NCBI RefSeq assembly: GCF_013409505.1
Contig: NZ_JACCBN010000001.1
Span: 1,054,001 to 1,118,000, forward strand
Direction: 5' to 3'
Source of the DNA: Actinomycetospora corticicola
GTDB taxonomy: Bacteria > Actinomycetota > Actinomycetes > Mycobacteriales > Pseudonocardiaceae
Length of the DNA stretch: 64,000 nt
Below are positions 49,644 to 58,349 of this stretch, one piece after another. The position numbers and the translations under genes are program-made. How positions within the stretch are numbered: position 1 is the stretch's first letter; every line of letters starts with the position of its first letter. The notes under the pieces are model-generated. The model saw only the letters and a program-made list of their open reading frames with translations. It had not been told where the DNA came from and did not search any database.

Positions 49644-51253
49644 GCACGGTCGCGGAGCAGGTGGGGACGCTGCTGGCCGACCTCGGGGTCGGGCACGCCT
49701 TCGGGGTGGTCGGCAGCGGGAACCTGCACGTCACGAACGCGCTGCGGGCCGGCGGGGTCGCCTACACCGCGGCCCGGCACGAGGGCGGGGCCGCGACGAT
49801 GGCCGACGCCTACGCCCGCACCTCCGGCGAGGTCGGGGTGCTGACGGTGCACCAGGGGTGCGGGCTGACCAACGCGCTCACGGGGATCACGGAGGCCGCG
49901 AAGTCGCGCACGCCGCTGCTGGTGCTGGCCGCCGACGTCGCGGGCCACCACGTGCGGTCGAACTTCCGGGTCGACCAGGACGCCCTGGCCCGGGCGGTCG
50001 GCGCCGTGCCCGAGCGGGTGCACTCCGCGGCCTCGGCGGCGGCCGACGTCGTGCGCGCGTACGGGACCTGCCGCGACCAGCGGCGCACCGTGGTGCTGAA
50101 CCTCCCGCTCGACGTCCAGGCGGCGCCCGCGGTCGACGCTCCGGTGCCCGCGCGGACGACGTGGGGACCGCCCTCGCCGGACGCGGACGCGGTGGTCGAC
50201 CTCGCCGGGCTCCTCGACACCGCGGAGCGGCCGGTCTTCGTGGCGGGCCGGGGTGCGCGCGGGGCCCGCGCGGAGCTGGAGGCGCTGGCCGACCGGTGCG
50301 GCGCGCTGCTGGCCACGTCGGCGGTGGCGCACGGGCTCTTCACCGGATCGCCGTGGTCGGTCGGCATCTCCGGGGGGTTCGCCACGCCGCTGGCCGCGGA
50401 GCTGATCGCCGACGCCGACGTCGTCGTGGCCTGGGGCGCCTCGCTGACCGCGTGGACCACCCGGCACGGCGAGCTGACCGCCGGGGCCACGCTCGTGCAG
50501 GTCGACGACACCCCCGAGGCACTCGGTGCCCAACGCCCGGTCGCGCTGGGGGTGCTCGGCGACGTGGCGGCCACCGCGCGGGAGGCGCTCACCGTCACCG
50601 ACGCCCAGGAGGGCTACCGCACCGCCGACGTCGCGGCGCGGCTGCGGAGCGAGGGGCGGCACGCCGCGCCCCCGGAGGTCGTGGGGGAGCGGATCGACCC
50701 GCGCGTCCTGTCCGCCGCGCTCGACGACCTCCTGCCGGCCGAACGCACCGTCGCCGTCGACTCCGGGAACTTCATGGGCTACCCGGCGGGCTACCTGCAG
50801 GTCCCCGACGAGGCGGGTTTCTGCCTCACCCAGGGGTTCCAGTCGATCGGTCTCGGCCTGTCGACGGCGATCGGCGCGGCCGTGGCGCGCCCCGACCGCG
50901 TCGCGGTCGCCGCCTGCGGGGACGGCGGGTTCCTCATGGGTGTCTCCGAGCTGGAGACCGCGGTCCGCCTCGGCCTCGGGCTCGTGGTCGTGGTGTACGA
51001 CGACGCCGGGTACGGCGCCGAGTTCCACCACTTCACCGACGCCGACCAGAGCACGGTGCGCTTCCCCGACACCGACCTCGCGGCGCTGGCGCGCGGATAC
51101 GGGTGCGACGGCGCGGTGGTCCGGTCGACGGCCGATCTCGCCACCCTGCGGGACTGGCTCGCCGGGCCGCGCGACCGGCCGCTGCTCCTCGACGCGAAGG
51201 TGATCGCCGACGAGCCGTCCTGGTGGCTCGCGGAGGCGTTCCGGGGCCACTGA
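49640..51253 (+). CDS. Thiamine-diphosphate-dependent enzyme (acetolactate synthase/decarboxylase-like)
   Basis: 537 aa. The ThDP activating Glu lies in ARHEGGAATMADAYAR near residue 47. A central nucleotide-fold domain follows, and the C-terminal ThDP/Mg motif GDGGFLMGVSELETAVRLGLGLVVVVYDDAGYG is near 427-459. It resembles benzoylformate decarboxylase/ALS relatives of unknown substrate. The overlap with the cyclase gene implies a joint pathway: the cyclase may open a ring or amide and this enzyme may decarboxylate or ligate a 2-oxo acid. The last helix WWLAEAF is typical. Confidence 0.9.
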   Translation: MSTVAEQVGTLLADLGVGHAFGVVGSGNLHVTNALRAGGVAYTAARHEGGAATMADAYARTSGEVGVLTVHQGCGLTNALTGITEAAKSRTPLLVLAADVAGHHVRSNFRVDQDALARAVGAVPERVHSAASAAADVVRAYGTCRDQRRTVVLNLPLDVQAAPAVDAPVPARTTWGPPSPDADAVVDLAGLLDTAERPVFVAGRGARGARAELEALADRCGALLATSAVAHGLFTGSPWSVGISGGFATPLAAELIADADVVVAWGASLTAWTTRHGELTAGATLVQVDDTPEALGAQRPVALGVLGDVAATAREALTVTDAQEGYRTADVAARLRSEGRHAAPPEVVGERIDPRVLSAALDDLLPAERTVAVDSGNFMGYPAGYLQVPDEAGFCLTQGFQSIGLGLSTAIGAAVARPDRVAVAACGDGGFLMGVSELETAVRLGLGLVVVVYDDAGYGAEFHHFTDADQSTVRFPDTDLAALARGYGCDGAVVRSTADLATLRDWLAGPRDRPLLLDAKVIADEPSWWLAEAFRGH

Positions 51254-51368
51254 GTGGCGCAATGAGAGGAGACGGACACGGTGCGGCGCCGCGGGGTCCG
51301 GTGGCCGAGCCCGGGTGGCCCCTGTATCAAGTTCTCATGCCGATCCTGATCGAGACCACGGTCATCCG

Positions 51369-52253
51369 GTGAGCGCCCCGACCCGCGCGAACGTCGAGAT
51401 GACGATCCACGGGAGGCGGCTCCGACGCGACCGCGCCCTCATCATGGCGATCGTCAACCGGACGCCGAACTCCTTCTACGACCACGGCTCCACCTGGCGG
51501 CCCGCCGCCGCGGAGGCCGCCGTCGAGCGGGCCGTGGCGCAGGGAGCCGACGTCGTGGACCTCGGCGGCGTGCCCGCGAGCCCCGGGCCGGAGGTCACCG
51601 TCGCGGAGGAGATCGACCGCGTGCGCCCGACGCTCGTCTGGGCCCGCGAGCGGTTCCCGGAGCTGACGATCTCCATCGACACCTATCGCGCCGAGGCCGC
51701 CGAGGCGCTGCTCGCGGCCGGCGCGGACCTGGTGAACGACAGCTGGGCGGGCTGGGACGAGGACATCCTCCCGGTCACCGCCCGCTACGGGGCCGGGTAC
51801 GTCGCCGCGCACACCGGCGGGCTGACCCCGCGCACCGACCCGGAGAAGCCGGTCTACGACGACGTGATGGGCGACGTCGTGGACTTCACCGTGACGCTCG
51901 CGCAGCGCGCGGTCGAGGCCGGGGTGCCGGCGGACGGCATCCTGCTCGACCCCACGATCGACTTCGGCAAGAACACCCTGCAGAGCCTCGAGGTGCTGCG
52001 TGCGCTGCCGCGGCTGATCGACACCGGGTGGCCGGTGCTGCTCGCGATGAGCAACAAGGGCGTGGTGGGGGAGACCCTCGACGTCCCGCTCGACGGCCGC
52101 CTGACCGGCACGCTCGCCGCGACCGCGCTGTGCGCGCAGATGGGCGTCGCGATGGTCCGTGCCCACCAGGTGGAGGAGACCCGCCAGACCCTGGAGATGG
52201 TCGCGAGCGTGCTGGGCCACCGCCCGCCGTCGCGCGCCGAGAGGTGGATGTAG
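51369..52253 (+). CDS. folP: Dihydropteroate synthase homologue, FolP2-like
   Basis: 294 aa from GTG 51369. MAIVNRTPNSFYDHG, VDLGGVPASPGP, ISIDTYR, DLVNDSW, DPTIDFGKNT and the SNKGVVGETL segment define the DHPS barrel. The wording is closer to actinobacterial FolP2 than to FolP1; M. tuberculosis FolP2 lacks DHPS activity, so the reaction here is uncertain. The 115 bp before it (51254-51368) hold nothing I can name. TAG overlaps the next GTG by one base (TAGTG, 52251-52255). Confidence 0.88.
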   Translation: MSAPTRANVEMTIHGRRLRRDRALIMAIVNRTPNSFYDHGSTWRPAAAEAAVERAVAQGADVVDLGGVPASPGPEVTVAEEIDRVRPTLVWARERFPELTISIDTYRAEAAEALLAAGADLVNDSWAGWDEDILPVTARYGAGYVAAHTGGLTPRTDPEKPVYDDVMGDVVDFTVTLAQRAVEAGVPADGILLDPTIDFGKNTLQSLEVLRALPRLIDTGWPVLLAMSNKGVVGETLDVPLDGRLTGTLAATALCAQMGVAMVRAHQVEETRQTLEMVASVLGHRPPSRAERWM

Positions 52254-53002
52254 TGCACCAGGTGTGGCCGCTGCCGGCGGGGGAGCTCTCGGCCGGGCAG
52301 CTGGAGGAGCTGTACACCTATCCGCAGCACGACGGCGGGTGGGTGACCGTCAACTTCGTCAGCTCCCTCGACGGCGGGATCGAGATCGACGGGACGAGCC
52401 GGGGGCTCTCCTCCGACGCCGACCGGAAGGTCTTCGGACTCGGCCACGACCTCGCCGACGTCGTGCTGCTCGCCTCCGGCACGGCGGTCGCCGAGGAGTA
52501 CCCGGGCCTGCGGCCCGAGGGGGAGTCGGCCCGTCGTCGGGAACGGCACGGGCTGGCCGAGGTGCCGCCGCTCGCCGTCGTGACCTCCGGGTCGCTGCCG
52601 GCGGACGCGCCGAGCATCGTCGACGTCCTGGTGCCGACGATCGTGATCACGTGCGCGTCCGCGCCGGCCGAGAAGCAGCAGGCGTGGAAGGACGCAGGCG
52701 CGGAGGTGCTCGTCGCCGGTGACGACGACGTCGACCTGGTCGACGCGGTGCGGCAGCTCGCCGAGCGCGGTCTGCGGCGGATCGACTGCGAGGGCGGCCC
52801 GGGCCTGACCGGCAAGCTCCTCGCCGCCGACCTCGTCGACGAGATGCGGATCAACTTCGTGCCCACCGCCGTCGCCGGGCAGGCGGGCCGGGTGGCCCGC
52901 ACCGACGACCCGCTGGACTCGCCACGCGGGTTCACCGTCGACTCGTTGCTGGTCGAGGACTCGACGATCCTCGTCCGGTACCTGCGCGCCCGCTCCGCGT
53001 GA
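52253..53002 (+). CDS. RibD C-terminal-like (pyrimidine/pterin) reductase family protein
   Basis: 249 aa, a DHFR-fold RibD_C protein: WVTVNFVSSLDGGIEIDGTSRGLSSDADRKVFGLGHDLADVVLLASGTAVAEEYPGL near residue 24, and RRIDCEGGPGLTGKLLAADLVDEMRINFVP near 178. Relatives reduce ribosylamino-pyrimidines in riboflavin synthesis or related pteridines. It directly follows and overlaps the DHPS homologue, suggesting a shared pterin or flavin-type step. SARRRE carries the 13-mer (52530-52542). Confidence 0.86.
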   Translation: MHQVWPLPAGELSAGQLEELYTYPQHDGGWVTVNFVSSLDGGIEIDGTSRGLSSDADRKVFGLGHDLADVVLLASGTAVAEEYPGLRPEGESARRRERHGLAEVPPLAVVTSGSLPADAPSIVDVLVPTIVITCASAPAEKQQAWKDAGAEVLVAGDDDVDLVDAVRQLAERGLRRIDCEGGPGLTGKLLAADLVDEMRINFVPTAVAGQAGRVARTDDPLDSPRGFTVDSLLVEDSTILVRYLRARSA

Positions 53003-53103
53003 GGGGAACCCTCGAGCCGTAAGAGCGCTCGAATCCTCCCCTCACGATCCGCTCGCCACCATTCCGGCCCACGGTGTCGGACCCCTCTGTCACCATCGTG
53101 ATC

Positions 53104-54075
53104 ATGACGACGGGGGTGGCACAGCGGCGCGGGGTGGAGGTCCTCGCCGTCGTGCTCGTGGTCGCACTCGGGCTGCGGGTGCTCGGGGTCGACCCGCTGG
53201 TCACGCCGCAGCTGCGGGTGGGGGCGACCGTCTTCGTCGCGGTCGTCGTGCAGGCGCTGCCGTTCCTGGTGCTGGGCGTCCTGCTGTCCGGTGTCCTCAC
53301 CGCCTACGTCTCGCCGGCGGCGCTGCGGTGGGTGCTGCCCGCCCGGACGGGGGCGGCGGTCCCGGTCGCGGTGGCCGCCGGGGTGGCGCTGCCGGGCTGC
53401 GAGTGCGCGTCGGTGCCGGTGGCCCGGCGCCTCGTCGGGCGCGGGGTGCCCGACGCGGTGGCGCTGGCCTTCCTGCTCGCCGCGCCCGCGGTGAACCCGA
53501 TCGTCCTCGTCGCCACCGCCGTCGCCTTCCCCGGTGCCCCGGAGATGGTGGCGGCCCGCTTCCTCGGCTCCTTCCTGACGGCGAGCGTGGTCGGGTGGGT
53601 CTGGGCCCGTGCGGGTCGCGCGGAGTGGATGGCCGAGCGGGTCCGGCGGGTCCCCGCGGCGGGTGCCGGTCCCCGCTGGCGGGTCGCGGCCGCCACCGCG
53701 CGGCACGACCTGGTGGACGCGGGCGGTTTCCTCGTGCTGGGCGGCCTCGTGGCGGCGGTGCTCACGACGGTCGTGCCGGAACGCTGGGTGGCCGGTCTCG
53801 GCGAGCAGGTGGTGCTCGCCGTGCTCGTCATGGCCGTGCTCGCCGTGGTGATGTCGTTGTGCAGCGAGGGCGACGCGTTCGTCGCCGCCTCCCTGTCGGC
53901 GCTGCCGCTGCTCCCGCGCCTGGTGTTCCTCGTGGTCGGGCCGGCCGTCGACCTGAAGCTGATCGCCCTGCAGGCGGGCACCTTCGGGCGCGGCTTCGCC
54001 GCCCGGTTCGCGCCGTTGACCTTCGTGGTCGCGGTGCTGTGCGGCGTCGGCGCGGGCCTGGTGGTGGGGCTGTGA
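53104..54075 (+). CDS. Permease, DUF318/YraQ-like
   Basis: 323 aa from ATG 53104; a GTG at 53074 gives ten more residues. Two sets of four helices with the conserved LPGCECASVPVARRLVGRGVP near residue 96 and VMSLCSEGDAFVAASL near 250. The paired cysteine motifs are typical of this permease family, whose members include ArsP and YcgR-like proteins. It forms a unit with the TIGR03943-like gene 34 bp downstream. The cargo, possibly a metal, is not known. Confidence 0.88.
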   Translation: MTTGVAQRRGVEVLAVVLVVALGLRVLGVDPLVTPQLRVGATVFVAVVVQALPFLVLGVLLSGVLTAYVSPAALRWVLPARTGAAVPVAVAAGVALPGCECASVPVARRLVGRGVPDAVALAFLLAAPAVNPIVLVATAVAFPGAPEMVAARFLGSFLTASVVGWVWARAGRAEWMAERVRRVPAAGAGPRWRVAAATARHDLVDAGGFLVLGGLVAAVLTTVVPERWVAGLGEQVVLAVLVMAVLAVVMSLCSEGDAFVAASLSALPLLPRLVFLVVGPAVDLKLIALQAGTFGRGFAARFAPLTFVVAVLCGVGAGLVVGL

Positions 54076-54109
54076 CGCCGGGAGACGCAGCGGAGCGGAG
54101 CTCGACCCG

Positions 54110-54844
54110 ATGACGCGCGAGGTGCGCAACGCGCTGCTGGTGTTCGTCGGCGCGGTGCTGGTGCTCATCGTGGTCGACGGCACGGTCCTGCACTACGTCC
54201 GTCCCGGGATGGCGCCGCTCGTGGCGGTGTCGGGCGCGGTGCTGATCGGGCTGGCCCTGCTCGACGTGGCGCGGGACCTGCGGTGCCCGGGCCCCGGGGA
54301 CGGGGCGGACGACGAGGACGAGCACGACCACGGTTCCGGCCGGTCGGCGTGGCTGCTGCTCGTCCCGGTGCTCGTCGTGCTGCTGGCCGCGCCGCCGTCG
54401 CTGGGGTCGGACGCGGTGGACCTCGCCGGGTCGCGCACCGTCGCCGTGGGCCGGGTCCCCGAGGAGCCGTTGCCGCCGGGGGAGGCGCCGGCGGTCCCGG
54501 TGGTCGACCTCGTGGCCCGGGCCGCGGCCACGGCGGACGGCGGCGCCCTGGCCGGTCGCGACGTCACGCTCACCGGGTTCGTCGTGCCGGCGCGGGACGG
54601 ACGGGGGCTCGACCTGGCGCGGTTGGTGATCTCCTGCTGCGCGGCCGACGCGAGCCCGGTGCGGGTCCACCTGGACGACCCGCGCGCCCTGGTCGGGGCG
54701 CCGGGAACGACGGGCGACCGGTGGGTCGACGCCCGGATCCGGCTCGTGCCGGGCACCGCCACGCGGGGGACCGGGTTCGTCCCCACCGTCACGGTCGTCG
54801 ACGCGCGCGAGGTCGCCGAACCCTCGCCCGCATACGAGTACTGA
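54110..54844 (+). CDS. TIGR03943-like permease partner protein
   Basis: 244 aa. Helices near residues 8-28, 32-50 and 78-95 enclose a DDEDEHDHG metal-binding-like stretch (about 64-72). The soluble C-terminal half has LTGFVVPARDGRGLDLARLVISCCAADASPVRVHL and ends in AREVAEPSPAYEY. This is the usual partner of DUF318 permeases (YcgQ type). The acidic-histidine loop and CC pair point to a divalent metal, which is inference. Confidence 0.86.
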   Translation: MTREVRNALLVFVGAVLVLIVVDGTVLHYVRPGMAPLVAVSGAVLIGLALLDVARDLRCPGPGDGADDEDEHDHGSGRSAWLLLVPVLVVLLAAPPSLGSDAVDLAGSRTVAVGRVPEEPLPPGEAPAVPVVDLVARAAATADGGALAGRDVTLTGFVVPARDGRGLDLARLVISCCAADASPVRVHLDDPRALVGAPGTTGDRWVDARIRLVPGTATRGTGFVPTVTVVDAREVAEPSPAYEY

Positions 54845-54935
54845 GCATCCGACGTTCGTCGGCGCGTCGATCGGGGTACCTCGCGGCGGCTCCGACCTCC
54901 GTCACCCGTTCCCACGGGTGGACGGGCGCAGAGGG

Positions 54936-54965
54936 CGGCCCGGGTCGCGTCGTCGTCCCGGGCCG
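54936..54965. terminator. Bidirectional terminator-like hairpin
   Basis: Perfect 9-bp stem CGGCCCGGG / CCCGGGCCG with a 12-base loop between the convergent TIGR03943-like gene and the 58-aa gene. A second small hairpin CCGAC-GTTC-GTCGG lies close to 54849. Confidence 0.7.
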
Positions 54966-54979
54966 TTCGCGTCCCGGGG

Positions 54980-55156
54980 TCAGCGTCGCGGCGGGGGCGC
55001 GCAGATGCAGCCCCGCGTCCACACCCCGACCTGGGTGGCGGTGCAGAACCGCCGCCCGAGCGCGTCGTGCTCGGACCACGGGTGGGGGCACATGGCGCAG
55101 GTCGGGTCCGTGGTGGCGCGGGCGCCGTCGGAGCGGGGCGGGCGCTCGGCGCTCAC
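54980..55156 (-). CDS. 58-aa cysteine-rich protein, RGCICA type
   Basis: 58 aa from GTG 55156. Five cysteines: CAMCPHPWSEHDALG, FCTATQVG and RGCICAPP. I recall similar actinobacterial peptides with CxxC-H...RGC(I/V)C patterns; they look like small zinc-binding proteins of unknown role. Its GTG overlaps the DUF5994 stop (GTGA, 55153-55156), so the two are co-translated. Confidence 0.7.
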   Translation of the reverse strand: MSAERPPRSDGARATTDPTCAMCPHPWSEHDALGRRFCTATQVGVWTRGCICAPPPRR

Positions 55157-55572
55157 CGGGGGAGCTCCGCGCCGGCCAGGAGCTCGGTAGGGGAGTGCCG
55201 TTCGGCCGGGTCGGCCGCCGCGCTCATCACCGACTCGGCGGTCGCTCCCGACGTGGTCGCGGGAACGACCAGCAGGACCAGCCGGAGGCCCGTCGGTCCC
55301 GTCAGGGTCACGGTGTGGGGGACGGTCGAGCGGAAGCCCTCGAGCCGGACCTGGCCGTGCGGGAGCCGTCGCGGCGCGGGCCCCCAGTCGTCGAGCCGGT
55401 AGGCGACCCGGGCCACCGGGCCCGCACCCGGCTCGAGGTCGGCCAGCAGCGGGGGCAGCTCGGCGGACAGGTCGTCGGACCGGGGCCACCAGGCGCCGTC
55501 GACGGTGCCGGTCACTGGTCCGGCGGCCTTGAGCCGGAGACGTGTGGTCGTGGTGTTCGGGGCCGGGCTCAC
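55153..55572 (-). CDS. DUF5994 family protein
   Basis: 139 aa from GTG 55572 (GGGAG seven bases upstream). TRLRLKAAGPVTGTVDGAWWPRSDDLSAELPPLLADL, VARVAYRLDDWGPAPRRLP and VRLEGFRSTVPHTVTL, then LVVPATTSGATAES, match DUF5994, an actinobacterial family of unknown function. It lies head-to-head with the metallo-hydrolase and is coupled to the 58-aa cysteine-rich protein. Confidence 0.85.
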   Translation of the reverse strand: MSPAPNTTTTRLRLKAAGPVTGTVDGAWWPRSDDLSAELPPLLADLEPGAGPVARVAYRLDDWGPAPRRLPHGQVRLEGFRSTVPHTVTLTGPTGLRLVLLVVPATTSGATAESVMSAAADPAERHSPTELLAGAELPR

Positions 55573-55719
55573 GCCGGCACTCCCGTCTCCGGTCGGACGA
55601 CCGGGCGAGGACTGCGCCGACGACGACCGCGGCTCGTACGCCGCCGTGCAGGAAACCCCCGGTGACCGCCACCGTACGCGCTCCTCACCTGCGCGGACCC
55701 GTGTGCCAGGGTCATCCGC

Positions 55720-56388
55720 GTGCCTCCCGCGCTGCAGCCGGTCGCCGACGGGGTCCTCCTCGGCGCGCTGTTCCCCCGCCACCTGTTCAACACCGTCGTC
55801 CTGGAGGGCCCGGCCGGTGACGTCGTGATCGACGCCGGGTTCCCGTGGTCGGGGAAGCGTCTGGCGGGTCTCCTGCAGGGCCGTGACGTCGTGGAGCACG
55901 CCGTCACCCACGCGCACGGAGATCACGTCGGGTCGTCGGCCTGGCTGTGCGCCCACACCGGCGCCACCCTCTCGATGAGCGCCGTCGAGGCCGACGGCTT
56001 CGAGCACGGGAGCGTGGCCTGGCACTCCGGCGCGATCGGCCGGATCGGCGTCGCCCCGTTGGCGCGGCGGCGTCGGACCGTCGACCGCCGTCTCGAGCCG
56101 GGGGACACGGTCGCCGGGTTCGAGGTGCTCGCCCAGCCCGGACACAGCCCCGGCCTCCTCGCCTTCTGGCGGGCGGCCGACCGGCTCCTGGTCGTGGGCG
56201 ACGGACCGATCAACGTCTCCACCGACCCGGGCGCGCCGCGCTGGCTCCCCCTGCCGGCCGGCCTGCACCACGACCCGGCCGCCACCGCGGCGTCGCGGCG
56301 GCGGATGGCGGCCCTGGAGCCGGCCCTCGTCGTCTCCACGCACGGCCATCCCGTCCGCGGCGACCGTTGGGCCGCGGCCGGCTGCTGA
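55720..56388 (+). CDS. Metallo-beta-lactamase fold hydrolase
   Basis: 222 aa. The MBL metal motif HAHGDHVG is near residue 64-71, LAQPGHSPGLLAFW near 145, and VVGDGPINVSTDP near 165, then a final STHGHPVRG. It is a di-metal hydrolase, possibly a thioesterase or lactonase; substrate is not readable. GTG 55720 is used. The DUF1330-like gene follows after 29 bp. Confidence 0.87.
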   Translation: MPPALQPVADGVLLGALFPRHLFNTVVLEGPAGDVVIDAGFPWSGKRLAGLLQGRDVVEHAVTHAHGDHVGSSAWLCAHTGATLSMSAVEADGFEHGSVAWHSGAIGRIGVAPLARRRRTVDRRLEPGDTVAGFEVLAQPGHSPGLLAFWRAADRLLVVGDGPINVSTDPGAPRWLPLPAGLHHDPAATAASRRRMAALEPALVVSTHGHPVRGDRWAAAGC

Positions 56389-56417
56389 GGCGGGGTCGTC
56401 GTGGGACGCTCGCGCCC

Positions 56418-56747
56418 ATGAGCGCCGTCTACGCCCTGAACCTCTTCGACCTCGCGCCGAACGACGACTACAAGGCCTACTCGAAGCGGTCGGTCGCGGC
56501 CGTCGGCGCGCACGGCGGCCGGGTCGTGGCGCTGGGCCGGCTCAGCGAGGACTCCCCGTCGAGCGGCGGCACGCCCCGCCAGGTGATGGTGCTCGTGGAG
56601 TGGCCGTCCGCGGAGGCGTTCCAGGCGTTCAAGGACGACCCCGACCACACGGACCTCCACCCGCTGCGCGAGGGCGGCACCGAGAACTACCTGTGGTGGG
56701 CCTACGACCGGCTCGAGGACCTGCGGCCCGTGCTCAACGACCGCTGA
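56418..56747 (+). CDS. DUF1330-like dimeric alpha-beta barrel protein
   Basis: 109 aa. AVYALNLFDLAPNDDYKAYSKRSVAAVGAHGGRVVALG, then VMVLVEWPSAEAFQAFKDDPDHTDLHPLREGG, is the ferredoxin-like barrel seen in DUF1330 and related monooxygenase-like families. Function unknown. It follows the metallo-hydrolase on the same strand and converges with the small acidic gene. Confidence 0.75.
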   Translation: MSAVYALNLFDLAPNDDYKAYSKRSVAAVGAHGGRVVALGRLSEDSPSSGGTPRQVMVLVEWPSAEAFQAFKDDPDHTDLHPLREGGTENYLWWAYDRLEDLRPVLNDR

Positions 56748-56769
56748 GCCCGGACCGCGGCCCGACCCG

Positions 56770-56907
56770 TCACTGCTCCTCGGTCTCCCGCTTCTCCACC
56801 TGCGCGGACATCGAGAGCTCCGACTCCGACTCCGCCGACTCCTCGGGGATCTCAGTGTGCCCGATGCCCTCCGGCTCGTCGTCGTTCTTCCCGGCAGCGT
56901 TCGGCAT
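56770..56907 (-). CDS. Small acidic hypothetical protein (45 aa)
   Basis: 45 aa, ATG 56907 to TGA 56770. It is strongly acidic and disordered-looking: NDDEPEGIGHTEIPEESAESESE followed by EKRETEEQ. No Cys or Trp. The ribosome site is weak (GGGGA at 12 bases). Composition and the tidy fit in the gap suggest a real gene, but evidence is limited. The next 113 bp to trkH hold its promoter and that of trkH. Confidence 0.5.
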   Translation of the reverse strand: MPNAAGKNDDEPEGIGHTEIPEESAESESELSMSAQVEKRETEEQ

Positions 56908-57020
56908 GGCGTGTCCGTTCCCCTGCGTCCGCGCCGACCGGTCCGGTCGGCGACAGCGTCGGGTTGCCGGGTCGGCGAGATCAGGAAACGGCCGATCTCG
57001 GCGCGTGCGAGACTCCCGCC

Positions 57021-58349
57021 ATGGCGACCAGGGCGGGGAACCCCGCCGTCGTCATCGCGGCAGCGTTCGCCGGGGGCGTCGCCGCAGGCACCGGGCTGCT
57101 CATGCTGCCCGCCGCGACGGCGGCGCCGGAGGGGTCCACCTTCCTCGACGCGCTGTTCACGGCGACGTCCGCGGTGTGCGTGACGGGCCTGACCACCGTC
57201 GACACCGGCACGCACTGGTCGCCGTTCGGGCACGTCGTCCTCGCCGCCCTCATGCAGGTGGGCGGGTTGAGCATCATGACCGTGGCGTCCCTGCTCGTCG
57301 TGCTGGTCTCGCGCCGGCTCGGCCTGCGGGCCCGGCTCGTGGCGCAGGCCCAGTCCGGCAGCCTCGACCTGAGCGACGTCCGCCGGGTGCTGCTCAACGT
57401 CGTCCTGTTCAGCCTCGCCGGGGAGGCCCTCACCGCTCTCGTCCTGGGGCTCCGGCTGGGACTGGGCTACGACGTCGGCGCGGTGACCGCGGTGTGGGAG
57501 GGCCTCTTCCACGCGGTGTCGGCGTTCAACAACGGCGGCTTCGTGCTCTGGCCCGACGGGATGGCCGGCTTCGCGGGCGACCCGTGGATGCTCCTGCCGG
57601 TCGCCCTCGCCGTCATCGTCGGCGGGCTCGGCTTCCCGGTGATCTTCGAGCTCGTCCGCTCGCACCGCCCGCGCACGTGGTCGGTGACCACCCGGATCAC
57701 GGTGGTCACCTCCGCCGCGCTGCTCGTCGTCGGCACCGTGCTGTACACGGCGATGGAGTACGGCAACCCGGCCACCCTCGGACCGATGGGCGTGGCCGAC
57801 AAGCTCCTCGCGGGTTTCTTCTCGTCGGTCATGCCGCGCAGCGGCGGCTTCTCGGCCGTCGACGTCGGGTCCATGACGCCGGAGAGCTGGCTGGTCACCG
57901 ACGTCCTCATGTTCATCGGCGGGGGCAGCGCGAGCACGGCGGGCGGCATCAAGGTGACGACCTTCGGCCTGCTCGCGCTCGTGCTGTGGGCCGAGATGCG
58001 CAGCGAGGCCGACGTCGACGTCGGGCCGCGCCGCATCCCGGAGGCCAACCAGCGGCAGGCCCTGGCCGTCGCGCTGCTCGGCCTCGGGCTCGCCGTGGTG
58101 GCCACCTTCGTGCTCTCGGGCGTGACCCCGCACCCGACCGAGCGCGTCGTGTTCGAGGTGCTCTCGGCCCTGGGTACGGTCGGGCTCACGACGGGGATCA
58201 CGACCGATCTGCCGGACGTCGCGGAGATCCTGCTCGTGGTGCTCATGTTCGTCGGCCGGCTCGGGCCCCTCGCCCTCGCCTCGGCGCTCGCCCTGCGGGA
58301 GCGGCCGCGGCGCTACCGGCGGCCCGAGGAGAGGACGATCATTGGGTGA
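57021..58349 (+). CDS. trkH: TrkH/KtrB family potassium uptake channel subunit
   Basis: 442 aa with four M1-P-M2 repeats. The filter glycines lie in VCVTGLTTVD, SAFNNGGF, MPRSGGFSAVD and GTVGLTTGI, as in TrkH/KtrB. About eight helices plus pores. It imports K+, with gating by the RCK subunit encoded next. The short form is KtrB-like. Its TGA overlaps the TrkA gene's TTG start by eight bases. It complements the Kdp pump encoded at 36.5-44.5 kb. Confidence 0.95.
   Translation: MATRAGNPAVVIAAAFAGGVAAGTGLLMLPAATAAPEGSTFLDALFTATSAVCVTGLTTVDTGTHWSPFGHVVLAALMQVGGLSIMTVASLLVVLVSRRLGLRARLVAQAQSGSLDLSDVRRVLLNVVLFSLAGEALTALVLGLRLGLGYDVGAVTAVWEGLFHAVSAFNNGGFVLWPDGMAGFAGDPWMLLPVALAVIVGGLGFPVIFELVRSHRPRTWSVTTRITVVTSAALLVVGTVLYTAMEYGNPATLGPMGVADKLLAGFFSSVMPRSGGFSAVDVGSMTPESWLVTDVLMFIGGGSASTAGGIKVTTFGLLALVLWAEMRSEADVDVGPRRIPEANQRQALAVALLGLGLAVVATFVLSGVTPHPTERVVFEVLSALGTVGLTTGITTDLPDVAEILLVVLMFVGRLGPLALASALALRERPRRYRRPEERTIIG

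Noticed and set aside
53003-53103. Zur-type metal box before the DUF318 permease
   Set aside because: No AT-rich 7-1-7 palindrome of the actinobacterial Zur type could be found.
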